Below, one piece after another: positions 50,953 through 58,651 of a stretch of DNA of 64,000 bases (its first letter is position 1; the number at the start of each line of letters is the position of its first letter). Both the position numbers and the translations under genes were made by a program. This stretch comes from an uncultured Candidatus Saccharibacteria bacterium (GTDB lineage Bacteria > Patescibacteria > Saccharimonadia > Saccharimonadales > UBA6022). The stretch lies in NCBI GenBank assembly GCA_946479115.1, contig CAMLED010000001.1, positions 1 to 64,000 on the forward strand, written 5' to 3'. The notes beneath the pieces were generated by a model. It was not told where the DNA came from and did no database searches. It saw nothing but the letters and a program-made list of their open reading frames with translations.

Positions 50953-52047
50953 ATGCATATTGTTATCGATGCCCGTATCATTAATTCATCGACTGGACGC
51001 TACGTCGAGCGACTACTTCACTATCTGCAGCAAGTCGACACAACTAATCGCTACACTGTGCTAGTGCCATCAAAAGACCTTAGTTATTGGCAGCCAGCCA
51101 GTGCAAACTTCTCAGTGGCGGCGGCTGATTACGCTAATTATTCTTTCGGCGAGCAACTAGGATTTAAGAAGTTGCTTGATAGTCTCAAACCCGATCTTGT
51201 CCATTTCTGCATGCCGCAGCAACCGATTTTATACAAAGGCGCCAGCGTCACAACATTCCACGACCTAACGCTGTTAGATACGTATAACTCAGATAAGAAC
51301 TGGGCAGTCTTTCATATCAAACAAATGGTGGCACGATTTGTTTTCCCGCATGTGGCCCATAAAAGCCGCCATATTATCACTCCGACAAAATATGTTAAAG
51401 ATGATGTTAGCAAACGATTAAAAGTTCCTACCGATAAAATCACCTTTACCTACGAGGCAGCCGATATTACCCCTAAAGAGCCTCGTGAATATAGCCATTC
51501 ATTTAAACGATTCATCCTCTACGTTGGCCAACAAAGCGATTATAAAAATATTAAACGCCTCGGTGACGCGCATCAAAAGCTATTAGAAAAATATCCTGAT
51601 TTAGGATTGATTCTAGTTGGAAGTAAAAATGCATCCGCCCAAAAAACCGAGGCATACTTCACGGAGCGAGGCTATAAAAATATCCTATTCACCGGTTTTG
51701 TTGACGATGATCAATTAGCCTGGTTATTCCAACACTGCGAAGCATATATCTTCCCGTCACTTATGGAAGGCTTTGGCCTGCCTGGTCTCGAGGCGATGGC
51801 ATACGGCGCCCCGGTTGTCAGTAGTAATGCCACCTGCCTACCAGAGGTTTATGGTGTCGCCGCTGAGTACTTCGATCCGCTAGATGTTAACGATATGGCT
51901 GATGCTATCGCACTCGTGCTCGACAATCAAACTCGTCGCCAGGAACTTATCGCAGCTGGTAATAACCAGGTTAAAAAATACTCTTGGCGTCGTATGGCCG
52001 AAGAGACACAAGCTGTCTACACACAAGCATTACATACTAAAAAGTAG
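50953..52047 (+). CDS. GT4-family glycosyltransferase
   Basis: A 364-residue GT-B enzyme. MHIVIDARIINSSTGRYVERL opens the acceptor domain; ILYVGQQSDYKNIKRLGDAH, LILVGSKN and FTGFVDDDQLAWLFQHCEAYIFPSLMEGFGLPGLEAMAYG cover the donor site with the E-x7-E pattern (EGFGLPGLE). VVSSNATCLPEV follows as in mannosyl- and rhamnosyltransferases of this family. Independent start from its own -10 box. It converges on jag with 7 bases between stops. Donor not predictable. Confidence 0.92.
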   Translation: MHIVIDARIINSSTGRYVERLLHYLQQVDTTNRYTVLVPSKDLSYWQPASANFSVAAADYANYSFGEQLGFKKLLDSLKPDLVHFCMPQQPILYKGASVTTFHDLTLLDTYNSDKNWAVFHIKQMVARFVFPHVAHKSRHIITPTKYVKDDVSKRLKVPTDKITFTYEAADITPKEPREYSHSFKRFILYVGQQSDYKNIKRLGDAHQKLLEKYPDLGLILVGSKNASAQKTEAYFTERGYKNILFTGFVDDDQLAWLFQHCEAYIFPSLMEGFGLPGLEAMAYGAPVVSSNATCLPEVYGVAAEYFDPLDVNDMADAIALVLDNQTRRQELIAAGNNQVKKYSWRRMAEETQAVYTQALHTKK

Positions 52048-52054
52048 TTAACGG

Positions 52055-52516
52055 TTACGAGCTTTTCTGCGCGATAATAATACGACGCTCACTGCCTTCA
52101 CCTTCAGAGAAGGTACGAATATCATCGTATTCACTCGCTACGTGATGTACGACACGTCGATCAGCTGCATTCAGGTCACCAACAAATGAATCGCCTGTCC
52201 GGCGGACTTCTTCGATCCATTCACGCGCCTGAAGGGCCACCTTGTCAGCACGTTGCTTTTTGTAGCCACCGACATCAACATTTACGCGGGCCACAGCTGC
52301 GTTTTTGTTACGAAGCGTCGTTGAAATTAAGTACTGCAAGCTGCGTAGTGTTTCGGCATTCTTACCGATCAATAGACTGTTTAAGTCTGGTGATGATAAA
52401 GACAGTTCGATAACGTCATCGTGGCAATCAGCCTCGACTGTCACATTACTGCCAAAGAATGAAATAAGGTCTTCAAGATACTTCTTTGCAAAGTCGATTG
52501 ATTCTTGCTGATTCAT
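52055..52516 (-). CDS. jag: Jag/KhpB-like RNA-binding protein (KH plus R3H)
   Basis: A 153-residue protein lacking the N-terminal Jag_N domain. Residues about 20-85 are a KH domain with LLIGKNAETLRSLQYLI (GxxG loop as G-K-N-A). An R3H domain follows with NAADRRVVHHVASEY (Arg-x3-His). Jag binds RNA and is linked to YidC and cell-wall homeostasis. It is encoded one base after yidC (stop/start overlap TAATG), the classic rpmH-rnpA-yidC-jag arrangement next to oriC. Confidence 0.92.
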   Translation of the reverse strand: MNQQESIDFAKKYLEDLISFFGSNVTVEADCHDDVIELSLSSPDLNSLLIGKNAETLRSLQYLISTTLRNKNAAVARVNVDVGGYKKQRADKVALQAREWIEEVRRTGDSFVGDLNAADRRVVHHVASEYDDIRTFSEGEGSERRIIIAQKSS

Positions 52517-53457
52517 TATTTCTTCGCTTTCTTAGTGGTATCCTTGGCAACAATCCGAGTAACCGTTGGTGTTTGTGCACTTTTTTCGCGTGCTTTGGCG
52601 GTAGCTTTTTTACCTGGTGCCGCTGGCTGGTCGGCTAGTTCTTCGAGCTCTTCTTCATCTTTTTTAAGAAGGATGGCTTGCTGGATCGCCCCAACAATGT
52701 TTGAAGTTGCGTAGTACAGTGCAAGTGCACCCGGAAGACTAATCATAATAAAGAACATAAAGAATGGCATGACGCGCATCATTTTGCCCATAACAATGGC
52801 GTTCATTTCAGCCTGATCGGCCTGTTTACCCTCGGCAGCTTCAGCCATAACATCACGTAGACGTTTCTTTGACTCGTTATGTGGCATAGTCTGTTTACCC
52901 ATAATGTACTGGGTGTAGGCAGCGGCAACCGCAAGAAGGATCAAGAAAATATCAATACGGCCATCAACAAAGGCAGCTTTCGTAAGATCAACAAACCCAA
53001 ACAGTTTTTCATTGAATTGTTCCGGGTGCTGGATAAGTTGCTTAACCGGCTCGAGTGTTTCCATAAAGCCATAACTAAACTTAGCAATCTGATCACGGTG
53101 AATCGTAAAGATCTGAATCACGCTATAGAGCGCAATAAAGATAGGAAGTTGAATCAAAAGGATACCGATTGAACGGAATGGATTAACACCGTGTTCCTTA
53201 TAGAGATCCAGCATCAGCATGCTTTCTTGCTGCTTATTACCCTTGGCTTGTTTTTTAATACGCGCCAGTTGTGGCTGTAATTTCTTCATAGCCTGAGTTT
53301 GGTGAAGCTGCTTCTTCACTAGTGGAAACAAGGCAAAACGAACGATAATCGTAAAGATAATAACACTAACACCGAAATCGCCGCCCGGGATAATCGTGTA
53401 AAGCCCAATCAACAGGTTAAAGATTGGTTGCACGATCAAAATATCAAAAATATTCAC
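52516..53457 (-). CDS. yidC: Membrane protein insertase YidC/Oxa1
   Basis: A 313-residue YidC of Gram-positive style with no large periplasmic domain. Five membrane segments; R40 in IIFTIIVRFALFPL is the conserved groove Arg. KKLQPQLARIKKQ and LYKEHGVNPFRSIGILLIQLPIFIALYSVI follow, with MRVMPFFMFFIMISLPGALALYY near the end. The C-terminal tail (about 270-313) is Lys/Ala-rich, as in YidC forms that bind ribosomes. GTG start at 53457 with GGAG 7 bases upstream. Confidence 0.95.
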   Translation of the reverse strand: MNIFDILIVQPIFNLLIGLYTIIPGGDFGVSVIIFTIIVRFALFPLVKKQLHQTQAMKKLQPQLARIKKQAKGNKQQESMLMLDLYKEHGVNPFRSIGILLIQLPIFIALYSVIQIFTIHRDQIAKFSYGFMETLEPVKQLIQHPEQFNEKLFGFVDLTKAAFVDGRIDIFLILLAVAAAYTQYIMGKQTMPHNESKKRLRDVMAEAAEGKQADQAEMNAIVMGKMMRVMPFFMFFIMISLPGALALYYATSNIVGAIQQAILLKKDEEELEELADQPAAPGKKATAKAREKSAQTPTVTRIVAKDTTKKAKK

Positions 53458-53506
53458 AGTTAAACTCCAGAATTCTATTTTTTATTATTATAACAGTTTT
53501 TAACTA

Positions 53507-53854
53507 TCACTTGTAGAGCTCGGCCTGCTCAAATAGCTGTCGAATTGTTTCAGTCAACTCATCTGATGGTAGATTAATAACTTCACTCGAGAAAATCATA
53601 ATCGCCACATCATGTGCATGTGGAATCCGTTCGAGTTCATGACGCACGATCTCATAAACACGTCGGCGCATACGATTGCGACCCACGGCACTTTTATGGA
53701 CTTTCTTGCTTACCACCACGGCAAATCGAGACTGTTTACGATGAGGATTGTGGATATATTTGATTGTAATTAAACGTGAACGAATCGCCTGACCGTTTTT
53801 GTAGACGAAACGGAGACTGCCATGACCATGAAAACGATTTGCAAATGCTAGCAT
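53507..53854 (-). CDS. rnpA: Ribonuclease P protein component
   Basis: A 115-residue basic protein with KYIHNPHRKQSRFAVVVSKKVHKSAVGRNRMRRRVYEIVRHEL, which contains the RNR-type motif (S-K-K-x-x-K-x-A-V-x-R-N-x-x-R-R) that binds the precursor-tRNA leader and RNase P RNA. Length is normal. It is read from its own TATAAT (53866-53871) 11 bases upstream, after the rpmH terminator, so it is not simply co-transcribed with rpmH. Confidence 0.95.
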   Translation of the reverse strand: MLAFANRFHGHGSLRFVYKNGQAIRSRLITIKYIHNPHRKQSRFAVVVSKKVHKSAVGRNRMRRRVYEIVRHELERIPHAHDVAIMIFSSEVINLPSDELTETIRQLFEQAELYK

Positions 53855-53865
53855 AAAGTATATTC

Positions 53866-53871
53866 ATTATA
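53866..53871 (-). promoter_or_regulatory. rnpA promoter -10
   Basis: TATAAT on the minus strand, 11 bases before the rnpA ATG; short leader, no ribosome-binding site. Confidence 0.6.
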
Positions 53872-53890
53872 CCCTATAATCTGTTGGCTA

Positions 53891-53924
53891 TAAAAATACA
53901 CCCGCCAGAATCAGACGGGTGTAT
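53891..53924 (-). terminator. Intrinsic terminator after rpmH
   Basis: ATACACCCG (53896-53904) pairs with 53916-53924; on the minus strand the stem is followed by TTTTT. It lies between rpmH and rnpA. Confidence 0.85.
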
Positions 53925-53942
53925 AAACATGACTGCTTAGTA

Positions 53943-54080
53943 TTAAACAGTTAGTTGTGCGCGACCTTTAATTCGGCGACGCTTGATCACAGCGCGGCCA
54001 GCTTTTGTGGCAATGCGAGCACGAAAGCCGTGAGTGCGAGCGCGGTGACGAGTGTGTGGTTGGTGAGTTCGTTTTGGCAT
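53943..54080 (-). CDS. rpmH: Ribosomal protein bL34
   Basis: A 45-residue Arg/Lys-rich protein: [19 protein letters not shown], then [21 protein letters not shown]. The expected K-R-T-x-Q-P and T-H-G-F-x-x-R-x-x-T-x-x-G-x-x-v-i-x-x-R-R pattern identifies bL34 of the large ribosomal subunit. Start ATG at 54080 is 9 bases after a TACAAT box, with no ribosome-binding site, so the message appears leaderless. Divergent from dnaA across the origin. Confidence 0.96.
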   Translation of the reverse strand: MPKRTHQPHTRHRARTHGFRARIATKAGRAVIKRRRIKGRAQLTV

Positions 54081-54089
54081 ATCTTTGTT

Positions 54090-54118
54090 ATTGTACCGTT
54101 TTTCTCTGTTCTTGACAA
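54090..54118 (-). promoter_or_regulatory. rpmH promoter
   Basis: On the minus strand TTGTCA (54118-54113) and TACAAT (54095-54090) with a 17-base spacer; predicted start about 3 bases before the ATG. Confidence 0.75.
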
Positions 54119-54119
54119 G

Positions 54120-54350
54120 GAAAACCTTGAATTTAGGCCTTATTAATTTTGTAATATAAATATCTTATCCACAATATAGTGATGCTTATCCACATATTCA
54201 CAAGGGCTAGCGTAGACTGTGGAAAACACACACCCCTATTTCTGTATGAATTTTTACCATCTGTTATAGTTGTGGAAAACTATTGCTCCGTGTATAGTTA
54301 CTAGTAACACAACAGTACAAAATAAGTGATCCAGGGGAAGGTTTTTACAT
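54120..54350. other. oriC: Replication origin (oriC) between rpmH and dnaA
   Basis: Perfect DnaA boxes TTATCCACA at 54165-54173 and 54186-54194 (plus) and two TTTTCCACA boxes on the minus strand at 54218-54226 and 54271-54279. An AT-rich stretch at 54131-54164 could be the unwinding element. Position next to dnaA and divergence of flanking genes agree. The dnaA-dnaN gap may hold extra weak boxes. Confidence 0.9.
54270..54298 (+). promoter_or_regulatory. dnaA promoter overlapping a DnaA box
   Basis: TTGTGG (54270-54275), 17-base spacer, TATAGT (54293-54298). The -35 lies inside the DnaA box at 54271-54279, giving a route for autorepression. A perfect palindrome GTTACTAGTAAC at 54297-54308 covers the expected start site. 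An alternative extended -10, TGTTATAGT, is at 54262-54270. Confidence 0.55.
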
Positions 54351-55727
54351 ATGCAACATGCATTGTGGCAAAGTGTATTAGGTGAAATTGAGCTATCGAT
54401 TTCTCATGCCGCCTTTACGACCTGGTTTAAGAACACTGAACTTATCGAGAACACTGGGGATACTGTCACTATTGCTGTCCCGAATATCTTTGCTAAACGT
54501 CAATTCGAAGTAAAGTTTAACGATCAAATCAAAGACGTCCTTGAAAAAAATGGTGCTACACCTGAACGCATTATCTATACTGTCAAAACAACCGGCAAAA
54601 AGACCGTTACTCGTGAAACAACTTCGACTATGTCTAGCCAAGCTGTAACGGCTGATGACTTAATGAGTTCAGCGCCAATGCCACGCCAGCAATCAAATGC
54701 GGCAACTGCAGGCAATAGCCTAAATCCACGCTATACTTTTGCTAACTTTATTGTAGGTTCCAGTAACGACCTTGCCTATACCGCCTGCCAAGCTGTCGCC
54801 AGTACACCGGGTACAAAATATAATCCACTGTTTTTATATGGCGGCGTTGGTCTTGGTAAAACACACTTAATGCAGGCTGTTGGTAATGAAATCGCCGCCA
54901 AACAACCTGATGCGCGAATCCTTTATATTAGTTCTGAAACATTCGTTAAAGAGTTCCTTGAAAGTATTCGCTTCAAGAAAAAAGGCTTCTCTGACAAATA
55001 CCGTAACGTTGATGTATTAATTGTTGATGACATGCAGTTCATCGCTGGTAAAGAAAAGACTCAAGAAGAGTTCTTCCACACTTTTAATGCCCTTCATCAA
55101 TCGAACAAACAGATCATTATTAGTAGTGATAAGCCACCAAAGAGTATTCCAACCCTGACCGAGCGTCTCCGTAGTCGTTTTGAATGGGGTATGTCAATCG
55201 ATATTCAGATGCCTGATTTTGAAACACGCTGCGCGATCCTTGAAACCAAGGCCGCTTTATCTGGCGTAGAGCTTGGCCGTGACACAATTGAATACCTCGC
55301 CAACAACATCAAGACAAATGTACGTGAGCTTGAGGGTGCATTGAATCAACTGTTAGCCTACGCTGAAATGCGCGGAGTGAGTCCTGATATCTCTACAGCT
55401 GAAGGATTGATCGGCAATGTTCGTCAATCTCGTCCACAGCATTTGTCTGCCAAGCAGATCATCGACAAGACCGCCCGTCACTTCCAGATCGATACCGCAG
55501 AAATCTGCAGCGCTAAGCGCGACAAGCATATTGTCGTCCCGCGCCAAATTGCCATGTACCTACTACGTAGTGAACTACATCTAAGTTTTCCAAAGATCGC
55601 TATCGAACTAGGCCGTAAAGATCATACAACTGCCATTCATTCGGTTGAAAAAATCGAGAAGGCTATCAAACTTGATTTCCTCATCCGTGAACAAGTGAGT
55701 GAAATTCGGGAGAAACTCTATGCTTAA
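54351..55727 (+). CDS. dnaA: Chromosomal replication initiator DnaA
   Basis: A 458-residue initiator. Domain I is about 1-80, a short Ser/Thr/Gln-rich domain II 85-122, and the AAA+ domain starts at NPRYTFANFIVGSSN. Walker A GGVGLGKTH lies at 164-172 and Walker B LIVDDMQF at 223-230. The C-terminal DNA-binding domain has LGRKDHTTAIHSVEKI, the DnaA signature that reads the box. Start ATG with GGGGAAGG 8 bases upstream. Length is normal. Confidence 0.98.
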   Translation: MQHALWQSVLGEIELSISHAAFTTWFKNTELIENTGDTVTIAVPNIFAKRQFEVKFNDQIKDVLEKNGATPERIIYTVKTTGKKTVTRETTSTMSSQAVTADDLMSSAPMPRQQSNAATAGNSLNPRYTFANFIVGSSNDLAYTACQAVASTPGTKYNPLFLYGGVGLGKTHLMQAVGNEIAAKQPDARILYISSETFVKEFLESIRFKKKGFSDKYRNVDVLIVDDMQFIAGKEKTQEEFFHTFNALHQSNKQIIISSDKPPKSIPTLTERLRSRFEWGMSIDIQMPDFETRCAILETKAALSGVELGRDTIEYLANNIKTNVRELEGALNQLLAYAEMRGVSPDISTAEGLIGNVRQSRPQHLSAKQIIDKTARHFQIDTAEICSAKRDKHIVVPRQIAMYLLRSELHLSFPKIAIELGRKDHTTAIHSVEKIEKAIKLDFLIREQVSEIREKLYA

Positions 55728-55994
55728 ATACAGTGGAAAAGCTGTGAATAGCCTGCGAGTAATAGCAGGTAAAAGTAGTGTACAGTCATCCCCAGGTAGA
55801 CACATCACAACATGGATTCACCAACTACAACGTGTACAAGTCCGACTAACCCACAACTTATCCGACCTATCTACCCCCATCCTTTCCCCACCCAAATTCG
55901 CCTTCTCACCCCTGACTGAACACTATTTGTACCCAGTTTCCACAGCCCCTATTAATAACCCAACCAAAAGAAATTAAAAAGAAAGGTACTAATA
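55728..55994 (+). other. dnaA-dnaN intergenic region
   Basis: 267 bases with no convincing gene. It contains the small inverted repeat CCTGC/GCAGG (55755-55772), a pyrimidine-rich tract (55870-55905) and near-miss DnaA boxes, TTATCCGAC near 55859 and TTTCCACAG near 55938. It may contribute to origin function. A ribosome-binding AAAGAAAGG ends it. Confidence 0.45.
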
Positions 55995-57095
55995 ATGGAA
56001 TTGTCCGTCACCCAGGAAAACTTAACCAAAGCGCTATCTAATGTTGGTCGAGTTGCCAGTAGCAAAACAGGCCTCCCTATTCTTAGCAATATCTTACTTC
56101 GTACTGACGCTAACCGATTATTAGTTGCTGCAACAAACCTTGAAATTGCATCGACTCATCATGTTGGTGCCAAGATTATTACTCCAGGCGCAATTACTAT
56201 TCCTGCCCGCTTGGTGAGTGATTTTGTTTCGAGCCTACCAAAAGGAACAATTGATTTAAAAGTTAAAGACAATCATTTAACGATTAGCTCTGGTAGCTAT
56301 ACCTCAGTTATTAACGGCGTAATCGCTGATGAGTTCCCTGAACTACCAACAATCGATGAAAAATCATCAATCTCGTACAGTATTAGTCCAGCGGATTTCA
56401 AACAAGCCGTTTCGCAGACAATTATTACGAGCAGTAATGACTCAACTCGTCCAACGTTAACGGGTGTCTACTGGCACTCGTTCGAAGGTGGTTTGTATCT
56501 AGCGGCAACCGATGGCTATCGCTTGTCTGAACGACGGTTAATTGATACAGCTAGTGAGGTAGCCGCAATTATTCCTAGTACTACCCTTCAGGAAGTGCTT
56601 CGTACCTTGAGCGATGATGTTACTGAAGTTGATGTCCTATTTGATGAAACTCAAGTTCGCTTCCGGGTTGGTGAATCAGAAATTACCAGTCGTTTAATTG
56701 ATGGCAATTATCCAGATTATCGACAACTTATCCCTAGTACCTCGGAAACGACTATTACCCTTGATGCTAGTGAATTTGTACGTATCACCAAAATTGCCGG
56801 ACTATTCGCCCGGGAATCCGGCGGTAGCGTGACCCTTACGGCTGATAAGGAAAAGCAGACTCTGGCTGTCCGTTCAATTGCTTCAGAATACGGTGAGAAT
56901 ACGTCAAATACTCCGGCTGAAGTGTCGAGTGATGGCCAAGTGACGCTTAATTCACGTTATCTTAGCGAGGCATTATCTGTAGTAGACGGTGACGTGGTTG
57001 AATTTCGTTTCAGTGGTAAATTAGCGCCGTGTGTCCTGACCGCCAAGGCGAAAGATGTGAATTACAAACACATCATCATGCCACTAAAGAGTTAA
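55995..57095 (+). CDS. dnaN: DNA polymerase III beta sliding clamp
   Basis: A 366-residue clamp. MELSVTQENLTKALSNVGRVASSKTGLPILSNILL is the typical opening. ATDGYRLSERR, LIDGNYPDYRQLIP and the C-terminal HIIMPLKS (the clamp ends in MP-x-R/K-x) are family features. Length matches the three-domain clamp. AAAGAAAGG precedes the ATG. The gene is followed 11 bases later by recF. Confidence 0.97.
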   Translation: MELSVTQENLTKALSNVGRVASSKTGLPILSNILLRTDANRLLVAATNLEIASTHHVGAKIITPGAITIPARLVSDFVSSLPKGTIDLKVKDNHLTISSGSYTSVINGVIADEFPELPTIDEKSSISYSISPADFKQAVSQTIITSSNDSTRPTLTGVYWHSFEGGLYLAATDGYRLSERRLIDTASEVAAIIPSTTLQEVLRTLSDDVTEVDVLFDETQVRFRVGESEITSRLIDGNYPDYRQLIPSTSETTITLDASEFVRITKIAGLFARESGGSVTLTADKEKQTLAVRSIASEYGENTSNTPAEVSSDGQVTLNSRYLSEALSVVDGDVVEFRFSGKLAPCVLTAKAKDVNYKHIIMPLKS

Positions 57096-57106
57096 TTGTA
57101 GTATCT

Positions 57107-58165
57107 ATGACAACAATTACGGCGGTATCAGTGCAGAACATTCGTACCCACGAAGCTTTTTCGCTGCAACTATCGTCGCATGTCACCTTGATTACTGGCA
57201 AGAATGGGAGCGGTAAAACTTCATTAATTGAAGCAGTCTACATTGCTCTGCAGGGTACGTCATTTAAGGGTAGTGACAACGATGTTCTGCGACGTGATCA
57301 GCCATGGTGGCGGATTGCGGTTAATTTTGACGATGACACTTCGCGTGTAGTGAAATTTGAACCGAGCCGGACATCGGGTAAGAAGCAATTTGTGATTGAT
57401 CAAAAGACGTCGTATCGCCTGCCACCAAAGTATAAATACCCAGTTGTGTTGTTTGAACCAGATGATTTGCGCTTGCTACATGGCTCACCGACGCGTCGCC
57501 GTCAATTTATTGATCATTTTATTAGCCAGTTAGATCCGCTGTACGTCGTGGCGCTTCGCAAATACGACCGAGCCCTAAAGCAGCGCAACAACTTGCTTAA
57601 ACGGCTCGACACGACCCAGGACGAGCTATTTGTGTGGGATGTAGCACTCAGCGAACATGGGTCGTACATTATCGAACAGCGTGTTCAGTTTATCGAGCAG
57701 CTTAATCTGCGGTTGAATGATGCTTATAACGATATTGCGCATTCGCAGGATAATGTCTCGATTCACTATTCGCACACTGTTATCGGTAATGCCAAGCAAA
57801 AGATGTTAAGCGAGCTGCATGCGAGTGGTGACCGTGACAAATATCTAGGCTATACCAGTATCGGTCCACACCGTCATGACGTTATTTTCCGTTACAATAA
57901 CTCCCCTGCTTTGTCGGTAGCCTCACGTGGTGAAGTGCGTAGCGTGGTGTTAGCGTTGAAATTTTTAGAAGTCAGTATTATTGAACAGCTGACTGGTAAG
58001 ACACCGATTGTTCTACTAGACGATGTCTTTAGTGAATTAGATGAAGCCCGACAAGCAGCGCTTATGACGAATAGTCTGCAGGCGCAATTAATTATTGCAA
58101 CAACGAATCACCATGCAAGTAATGATAATTTAGAGCACGTCGTAAACTTATCGCTCGATAAGTAG
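57107..58165 (+). CDS. recF: DNA replication/repair protein RecF
   Basis: A 352-residue SMC-like ATPase. GKNGSGKTSLIEA (31-43) is Walker A, ISIG-like YTSIGPHRHDV and SRGEVRSVVLALK the signature region, and PIVLLDDVFSELDEARQ Walker B. The ATG at 57107 is chosen because homologues begin right before the VQNIRTHE strand; an in-frame ATG 26 codons upstream lies inside dnaN. No clear ribosome-binding site. The last 18 bases overlap the opposing gene at 58148. Confidence 0.94.
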   Translation: MTTITAVSVQNIRTHEAFSLQLSSHVTLITGKNGSGKTSLIEAVYIALQGTSFKGSDNDVLRRDQPWWRIAVNFDDDTSRVVKFEPSRTSGKKQFVIDQKTSYRLPPKYKYPVVLFEPDDLRLLHGSPTRRRQFIDHFISQLDPLYVVALRKYDRALKQRNNLLKRLDTTQDELFVWDVALSEHGSYIIEQRVQFIEQLNLRLNDAYNDIAHSQDNVSIHYSHTVIGNAKQKMLSELHASGDRDKYLGYTSIGPHRHDVIFRYNNSPALSVASRGEVRSVVLALKFLEVSIIEQLTGKTPIVLLDDVFSELDEARQAALMTNSLQAQLIIATTNHHASNDNLEHVVNLSLDK

Positions 58166-58639
58166 AGTTTTCTTGTCGCTGGTGTATAGTCGTGTCAGTA
58201 CATCAGTAGTATTCGCGTACTCGACGGTCATATAGTAGTCTTTACTGCGGTCAACCTTGATGTTGAACGTGACAGTCTCTGTCATTGATGACCCTTCTGG
58301 AAGCAAGTGACGGTATGAATCAATTACCAGGCTTACCTCTTTGAATCGATCTTTTTGCTGCAAGGAATACTCGGCAATGGTCGATTGGATTGATTGAACT
58401 TGAACCGGTGTGAGTCCTCGGTCGAGTAAGGTTGAAAAACCTGGGTAAATAATCGCATTCTTAAGTGAACTATCGGTGCCCTGCTGTGATTTATCGGTAA
58501 TAATTTTTTCACCTGAAGACGGATCGGTGTAGGTGGTGTCTTTTTCGGTGGCACGGGTAAAACCGATAATTGCCAAAATAATAACCCCTATACCTATAAC
58601 AGCTGCGATGACAATTACGGTTCGTCGATTAAGCATCAT
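58148..58639 (-). CDS. Single-pass membrane protein, unknown
   Basis: A 163-residue protein with one N-terminal membrane helix (about 7-28, TVIVIAAVIGIGVIILAIIGF) and an extracytoplasmic alpha/beta domain with no family I recognise. It ends TVEYANTTDVLTRLYTSDKKTLLIER. ATG with GGAGATCG upstream. It lies 12 bases after the lysozyme-like gene on the same strand, so it is part of the 58-64 kb operon. Its 3' end overlaps recF tail to tail. Confidence 0.6.
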   Translation of the reverse strand: MMLNRRTVIVIAAVIGIGVIILAIIGFTRATEKDTTYTDPSSGEKIITDKSQQGTDSSLKNAIIYPGFSTLLDRGLTPVQVQSIQSTIAEYSLQQKDRFKEVSLVIDSYRHLLPEGSSMTETVTFNIKVDRSKDYYMTVEYANTTDVLTRLYTSDKKTLLIER

Positions 58640-58651
58640 GATTCGATCTCC

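Noticed and set aside
55699..55977. 92-codon open frame across the dnaA-dnaN gap
   Set aside because: Overlaps the end of dnaA, has no ribosome-binding site, and its composition follows the pyrimidine-rich tract rather than protein-like codon use.
57029..57106. 26-residue N-terminal extension of RecF
   Set aside because: It lies inside dnaN in another frame, is His/Cys-rich without similarity to RecF, and the next ATG gives the usual RecF start.
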